Below, one piece after another: positions 60,004 through 64,000 of a DNA stretch of 64,000 bases (position 1 is its first letter; each line of letters begins with the position of its first letter). The notes under the pieces are model-generated. The model had not been told where the DNA came from. It did not search any database and was given only the letters and a program-made list of their open reading frames with translations. The position numbers and the translations under genes are program-made. The stretch spans positions 3,176,001-3,240,000 of the forward strand of contig NZ_JAFIBW010000001.1 in the NCBI RefSeq assembly GCF_017833295.1, read 5' to 3'. This DNA is from Methylobacterium sp. PvR107. Its GTDB lineage: Bacteria > Pseudomonadota > Alphaproteobacteria > Rhizobiales > Beijerinckiaceae.

Positions 60004-60130
60004 CGTCATTCCGGGATTGCGCAGCAGGGCCCGGAATCCAGAACCCCGCGGCGTTCCCGAAAGGGCTTCGAGAGCGCTTCTGGACTTTACGCCTCCGACT
60101 CCGAGTTCGCCTGCGGCGCCCTGGCATGAC
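60004..60130. repeat. Dispersed intergenic repeat, family C
   Basis: Ends CGTCATTCCGGGATTGC and CTGGCATGACGG form inverted arms, with inner GGGCCCGGAATCCAGA. This 'GTCATTCCGG...GGAATCCAGA' type is a known kind of dispersed intergenic sequence in alphaproteobacteria. Only one copy is in the window. Confidence 0.5.
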
Positions 60131-60471
60131 GGATTGCGTGTTGCACGAGACGGGGAAGCGCTGTGGTTGGTCAGCCCGTGTTCGAGGTCCTGCCGTCCGC
60201 TCGCCACGGGACACCCGATGGGCCCGAAACCGGCGGTTCTGGAATACGGCACGGCAGTATTCCGCGCCCGCGCGCCGTCCGCCTCTGTCCTGCCAAGACG
60301 CTATACTTCAGCCTGGCCGGTGAGGACTGTCCCGGCCGCCCTTGCCAGTGCATCCGGGCCGTGCAAATCTTGCCCGTCACGGAATCCTGAACGGACAACG
60401 GCGTCCGTCAGGCCCAGGCGGGGGATTGTTTCGCTGCGTCGCGGAGCGACGCGCGGTGAGGAGAAATCGAG
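60131..60471. other. Gene-free stretch before a small membrane protein
   Basis: No convincing gene on either strand. A hairpin GCGTCGC-GGA-GCGACGC (60436-60452) lies 20 bases before the next start, near its GAGGAGA ribosome-binding site, and may affect translation. Confidence 0.4.
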
Positions 60472-60621
60472 ATGTCGTCGCTGACAATCGGCCTGGGCGC
60501 CGTCTGTTGCGCGGCCGGCGCCGCCGCCCATTTCCTCGACAGCACCAAGCGCAAGGAGGGCCTGTTCGGCCTCGCGGGCTTCGCCCTGCTGCTGACCGGG
60601 ATGTTCCTGACCCGCTCCTGA
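60472..60621 (+). CDS. Small two-helix membrane protein (49 aa)
   Basis: ATG 60472 with GAGGAGA nine bases upstream. MSSLTIGLGAVCCAAGAAAH forms the first membrane helix, FLDSTKRKEG a charged turn, and LFGLAGFALLLTGMFLTRS the second. The good start site and hairpin-like topology argue for a real gene. Family not recognised. Confidence 0.7.
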   Translation: MSSLTIGLGAVCCAAGAAAHFLDSTKRKEGLFGLAGFALLLTGMFLTRS

Positions 60622-60670
60622 GACCGACAGCGGCCGGAGGCCGAGCCCCGGGCCGCTGCCATCGCCGGCC

Positions 60671-60892
60671 TCAGCCGGTCATCGCGGTGGCGGTGTAGCC
60701 CGCCTTGGTCAGGGCCTCGGCGACCATCAGGGCCTGCGCGTCGGTGCGGATCGCCACCTGCCCGGTCGCGCGATCGACCTGGACCTCGGCCGCGGGATCC
60801 AGGCGCTGGACCGTTCGGGTCACCGCCGCGGCGCAGCCGTCGCAGGTCATGCCCTCGACCCGCATCAGCAGATCCGTGTGCGTCGCGTCCAT
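60671..60892 (-). CDS. Heavy-metal-associated (HMA) domain protein
   Basis: 73 residues. The metal-binding motif GMTCDGCAAAV (Cys17, Cys20) sits in the usual beta-alpha-beta-beta-alpha-beta fold (VTRTVQRLDPAAEVQVDRAT, AEALTKAGYTATAM). It is a CopZ-like copper chaperone. No copper ATPase gene is near. It converges with the small membrane protein upstream and lies 62 bases downstream of the MipA/OmpV gene's end on the same strand, so cotranscription with that gene is possible. Confidence 0.93.
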   Translation of the reverse strand: MDATHTDLLMRVEGMTCDGCAAAVTRTVQRLDPAAEVQVDRATGQVAIRTDAQALMVAEALTKAGYTATAMTG

Positions 60893-60954
60893 CGCGTTCT
60901 CCGAGAATCCAGGTCCCGCAATGTCGGGACCGGGCTCCCGCCGCGCAAGGCGGC

Positions 60955-61824
60955 TCAGAAGAGGGCCGGCATCCGGAACGCGTAGTCGATCCGCAGGCCG
61001 AACTGGTACTGATTCGGGTTGCCGAAAGGCCGGCGCACCAGCGGGCTGTCGCCCGACACGCCCAGGATGCGGGTGTAGCCGGCATAGGCCGTGTAGGCCC
61101 AGGTCTCGTTCGGCGTGTAGGTCACGGCGCCGAGGGCGCCCGCCGAGTAGAAGCTGTCCGGATCGTAGGGGGTGACGCGGCCGTTGAGCGCCGCCTCGGT
61201 CGGGGACACGCCGAAATACTTCCGGGCGAAGCTGGCATCGCCGATGTTGAAGCGCGGCCCGATCGAGAACAGGAATTTGTCGACCGGCATCAGATAATCG
61301 GCCGCCACCGAGCCGACCGTGCCGTGATGCCCGTAGATGCCCTGCCGGATCTCGGCCCGGGTGCGGATGAAGGAGACCGGGTAGAATTCCGCGAACACCC
61401 CCGGCTCGACCGCGAAGCGCGCGTCGCGGAAGCCGAACAGGTGGCGCCGGTCGTCGCCGTAGTAGCGGCCCGGCACGAAGCGGGCGGTCGGGCCGATCCG
61501 GAAGGTCTCGCTGTCGTAGAGGGACAGGCTGAAGCCGTCATCCGGCGTCGAGAAGCGGCGCGGCTCGCCGACCCGTCGGATGTCGATCGAGGGATAGCCC
61601 ACCGCCGTGTAGTCGCTCGCGCCGGGATAGCGCGGCACGGCCTGGATCGAGCCGCTGACCGTCACGACCCAGGTGCTGGGATCGACCATCGTGAAGGTGG
61701 GCGCGGCGCGCGGCAGCACCGCGCCGAGATCGGCGGCCCGCGACGTTGCCGTGCCGCAGGCAGCGACAAGCGCGGCGCCGAGCAGGGCGCGGATTCGAGA
61801 GGAACGGGAGGAGACTGACGTCAT
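60955..61824 (-). CDS. MipA/OmpV-family outer-membrane protein
   Basis: 289 residues from ATG 61824. Signal peptide (RALLGAALVAACGTATSRA). The mature part has the MipA/OmpV pattern of alternating strands: VVTVSGSIQAVPRYPGASDY, TARFVPGRYYGDDRRHLFGF, FAEFYPVSFIRTRAEIRQGI, GHHGTVGSVAADYLMPVDKF, TPNETWAYTAYAGYTRILGV, and a closing FGLRIDYAFRMPALF. It is probably an outer-membrane barrel with scaffold or porin-like function. A GTG at 61830 is a possible start two codons upstream. Confidence 0.9.
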   Translation of the reverse strand: MTSVSSRSSRIRALLGAALVAACGTATSRAADLGAVLPRAAPTFTMVDPSTWVVTVSGSIQAVPRYPGASDYTAVGYPSIDIRRVGEPRRFSTPDDGFSLSLYDSETFRIGPTARFVPGRYYGDDRRHLFGFRDARFAVEPGVFAEFYPVSFIRTRAEIRQGIYGHHGTVGSVAADYLMPVDKFLFSIGPRFNIGDASFARKYFGVSPTEAALNGRVTPYDPDSFYSAGALGAVTYTPNETWAYTAYAGYTRILGVSGDSPLVRRPFGNPNQYQFGLRIDYAFRMPALF

Positions 61825-62085
61825 GGTCACGCTTTATGGCGCCTTTTCATCCCCTCCGCATTCGCAAGCCGCGCAACCCTCCCCGGAACGCCTCGCAATC
61901 GGCTCGGCCGTGACGATTCAGCAACGTTCCAGTGGGCGCCGGCGTCACACCGCCCGGAATTCACACCCTGCGCGCCGCCGCAGCGCCTGCACGGCCTTGC
62001 CGCCCCGGCCGCGCGGCGCCAAAGATTCGGTGAGCGGTTCTCGCCCGGCGGGGCTTCGCCCGGGATCTCCCCCGGCGACCGGTGC
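61825..62085. other. Divergent intergenic region
   Basis: 261 bases between the MipA/OmpV gene and the EAL-like gene. No gene or clear promoter element seen. Confidence 0.4.
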
Positions 62086-63558
62086 GTGACCCTGGCGGGT
62101 GTAGAGACGATGGTCCCGGTCCTCGGCCGGTACGCGGGGCTGTTGACGGTCGGCCTGCTCGGGCTCGTCGTGTTCGGGCCGCTCGCCGTGTTCCTGCCGC
62201 TCTGGAGTGCCCTGACGCTCGGCGTCCTGGCCGCCGGGGTCGCGGGCCTCGCGCTGACCCGCATCGCGATCCTGAAGGGGCGCTGCGAGAAGCTGTCCGG
62301 CGAGGTCGACCTGCTGTCCCGCCGCCTGCTCAAGGTCGAGACGGCCGCCGCCACCGCGGCCGCGCAGCTGCGGCCCGAATCGGCCGAGGCGGCGCTCCGG
62401 GCGCAGATCGAGGAGCTCACCGTCGAATTCGGGCTCCTGAGCGGGATCGTCCGGGACCTCACCGGGGTGGTGAGCGCCCAGGATGCCGAGATCGCCCGCC
62501 TGAACGCCCGGCCGGCCGCGATACCGGATCTTCGAGCCGAGATCCGGGCCGAGCTGGCCGCGTCCGCACCGGAGCCGGTCCCGGCCGCCCTCGCATCCCG
62601 CCCGCAGGCCGTCGCGTCCGAGGCGCCGCCCGTCACGGCCGCCCGGCCGATCGTGCCGGCGCCGCCGGCGGCGCGGCCGATTTCGCAACCGCCGATTTCC
62701 CCACGACCGATCCCGCCCCGGCCGGCCCGGGAGCCCGAGGGCGAGGCCGAGATCATCCGGGCCTTCGAAGGGGAGGGGCTGGAGATCCATCTCCAGCCTG
62801 TCGTCACCCTGCCCCAGCGCAAGGTCGTGGCCTACGAGGCGCTGGCCCGGCTGCGGGTCGGCGGATCGTCGGCGGAGCCCGAAACGTTCCTGCCGGTGCT
62901 GGAGCGCCACGGGCGCACCACCGAGCTCGACCGCCGCATGCTGCAGCGGGCGGCCATCGTGACCCGCCACCTCGCCCGGCGGGGCAGCGAGACCATGCTG
63001 ACCTACGGCCTGTCGCCACTGTCGCTGTTCGAGCCCGGCCTGCTGCGCGAGCTGGCCCGCATGGCCGCGGACGATCCCGCCCTGGCGGGTCTGATCATCG
63101 CCCTGCCGCAGGCCAGCTGGCGCGGCCTCGATGCCGGCCAGCGGAGCCTGCTGGCCCCCCTGCGCGGCCGGATCGGCTTCAGCCTCGACCGCCCGGACGA
63201 TCTCCGCTTCGACGCGGCGGAGCTGGCCGCGCTCGGCATCGGACAGGTCAAGGTTCCGGTCGCGATGCTGCTGCACCCCGCCTCCGACCGGGACCGCCTC
63301 GCGGACCTCGCCGTCGAGGATACCGCGCCGGCCCTGGGCCGCGCGGGCATCCGGCTGGTCGCCACGGAGGTCGGCGACGAGGCGGATGTCCCCGACCTGA
63401 TCGACCTCGACGTCCCGTTCGCGCAGGGCTCGGCCTTCGCCACCCCCCGGCCCGTCCGCGCCGAAGTGCTGGCGACGCCCGCCGACGCCCCGGTGCCGCC
63501 CACCGAGCCGGAACCGGAGCGGCGCTCCTTCCGGTCGGTCCTGCGCCGCGCCGTCTGA
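62086..63558 (+). CDS. Membrane-anchored degenerate EAL-domain protein
   Basis: 490 residues from GTG 62086 (ATG 62110 is an alternative). Two membrane helices (LLTVGLLGLVVFGPLAVFL, LTLGVLAAGVAGLALTRIAI), a coiled coil (residues 65-135), a Pro/Ala linker, then an EAL domain from about residue 225. EAL itself is present (VAYEALARLR), but the Asn and the DDFG metal motif of active c-di-GMP phosphodiesterases are replaced (LTYGLSPLS, FSLDRPDDLRF). It probably does not cleave c-di-GMP and may be a sensor or adaptor. Confidence 0.85.
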   Translation: MTLAGVETMVPVLGRYAGLLTVGLLGLVVFGPLAVFLPLWSALTLGVLAAGVAGLALTRIAILKGRCEKLSGEVDLLSRRLLKVETAAATAAAQLRPESAEAALRAQIEELTVEFGLLSGIVRDLTGVVSAQDAEIARLNARPAAIPDLRAEIRAELAASAPEPVPAALASRPQAVASEAPPVTAARPIVPAPPAARPISQPPISPRPIPPRPAREPEGEAEIIRAFEGEGLEIHLQPVVTLPQRKVVAYEALARLRVGGSSAEPETFLPVLERHGRTTELDRRMLQRAAIVTRHLARRGSETMLTYGLSPLSLFEPGLLRELARMAADDPALAGLIIALPQASWRGLDAGQRSLLAPLRGRIGFSLDRPDDLRFDAAELAALGIGQVKVPVAMLLHPASDRDRLADLAVEDTAPALGRAGIRLVATEVGDEADVPDLIDLDVPFAQGSAFATPRPVRAEVLATPADAPVPPTEPEPERRSFRSVLRRAV

Positions 63559-63596
63559 GGCGGTTTCCGTTCCACGGCTACGGTTGACGAGGCTCC

Positions 63597-63691
63597 CGTC
63601 ATCCCGCGCGCAGCGGCGTGACCCAGGGCGGCGCGACCTCTCGGTGACCGGGGCGCGATTCCGGATGGCTTCGCTCCGCGCGCAAGGATGG
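63597..63691. repeat. Dispersed intergenic repeat, family A, copy 3
   Basis: Arms CGTCATCCCGCGCGCAGCG and TTCGCTCCGCGCGCAAGGAT; related to 22326 and 55246. It sits between the converging EAL-like gene and the porin gene. Confidence 0.6.
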
Positions 63692-63702
63692 CCGGGGCGG
63701 CC

Positions 63703-64000
63703 TCACCAGTAGATCTGCAGGCGCCCGATGACCGTATCGACGGAGAACGGCGCGGTGCCGAATGTGTCGGCCTGCGCCGCACCGGGCCGCACGCGGCCGT
63801 GGACGTAATTGGCGATGAGCCGGAGATTCGGTTCGGGGTACCAGCTCAGGCCGAGGGTCACGTCCCGCTCCATCCCGCCGCGCAGGCCCCGATCGTCGAG
63901 GTCGATGGCGCTGAAGCGGGCGGCCAGCTCGAACACGCCGATCCCGCCCCGGGAGACCCGCTGCCCCTCCGGGACGGCCACGCCCTTGAAGGTCGCGTAG
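63703..64000 (-). CDS. Phosphate-selective-porin-like protein, C-terminal end
   Basis: The open frame runs in from beyond base 64000 and ends at 63703. It encodes YATFKGVAVPEGQRV, GIGVFELAARFSAIDLDDRG, GMERDVTLGLSWYPEPNLRL and a terminal strand VDTVIGRLQIYW with the final aromatic residue of an outer-membrane barrel. The GGxGxxELAARYSxxDL...LGLNWYxNP pattern is that of OprP/OprO-type porins. About 100 residues are in the window; the rest lies to the right. Confidence 0.85.
   Translation of the reverse strand, partial: YATFKGVAVPEGQRVSRGGIGVFELAARFSAIDLDDRGLRGGMERDVTLGLSWYPEPNLRLIANYVHGRVRPGAAQADTFGTAPFSVDTVIGRLQIYW

Overview
The window is high-GC DNA from an alphaproteobacterium, most likely a Methylobacterium-type member of the Hyphomicrobiales. 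The evidence is the mnmG-rsmG-parA-parB run with a parS site inside rsmG, an lptE-holA pair, paired Hsp20 genes with ROSE-like 5' regions, and many IGHNNPP-style small proteins. Identifications come from reading the sequence only; no database was searched.

Bases 1-16.9 kb are accessory DNA. They carry a small minus-strand operon (isochorismatase-like hydrolase, SGNH hydrolase, partial hypothetical), a DUF1003 membrane protein coupled to an MmcQ/YjbR-like gene, and an IS21-type element whose istB gene is split by a second IS21-type element with a 5-bp target duplication. Next come a 3' tRNA-Gly(UCC) remnant that looks like an integrase attachment site, phage-like debris, an IS407-like IS3 element, a CAU-anticodon tRNA, a series of tiny hypothetical genes (four overlap head to tail on the minus strand), and a decayed IS3-like element. 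A tRNA-Arg(UCU) at 16917-16993 marks the edge of this region.

From 17 kb on the sequence is dense and chromosomal: a FUSC membrane protein, pth, a broken antitoxin/PIN-toxin pair, ychF, a double-hotdog MaoC protein, an aldo/keto reductase, mtnA and ftsK. A heat-shock cluster at 28.8-31.7 kb has two Hsp20 genes and three small proteins; two of its genes carry ROSE-like RNA thermometers at their start sites. The next stretch holds galM, a nuclease-like membrane protein, a diacylglycerol-kinase-family gene overlapping a terC-family gene, a periplasmic binding protein, leuS, a YggS-family gene, an L,D-transpeptidase, an OmpR-type regulator, a cyclic-nucleotide-binding protein, dapD, an alpha/beta-hydrolase lacking its nucleophile, and a class A acid phosphatase.

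From 47.7 to 52.4 kb two paralogous TonB-dependent siderophore receptors lie in tandem, each behind the same 34-bp upstream motif (26 of 34 positions identical), which suggests joint control, probably by metal. After an AEC transporter come lptE-holA (plus strand) and the converging parB-parA-rsmG-mnmG operon (minus strand). A perfect parS lies in rsmG and a near-parS lies in leuS, which suggests that the window is not far from the chromosome origin. The right end holds a small membrane peptide, an HMA metal-binding protein, a MipA/OmpV protein, a degenerate EAL protein and the C-terminal end of a phosphate-selective-porin-like protein.

I did not find a clearly new multi-gene defence or biosynthetic system. 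The best leads are the ROSE-linked small stress proteins, the four-gene overlapping micro-operon, the shared TonB-receptor operator, and the attachment-site and nested-IS history of the left island.
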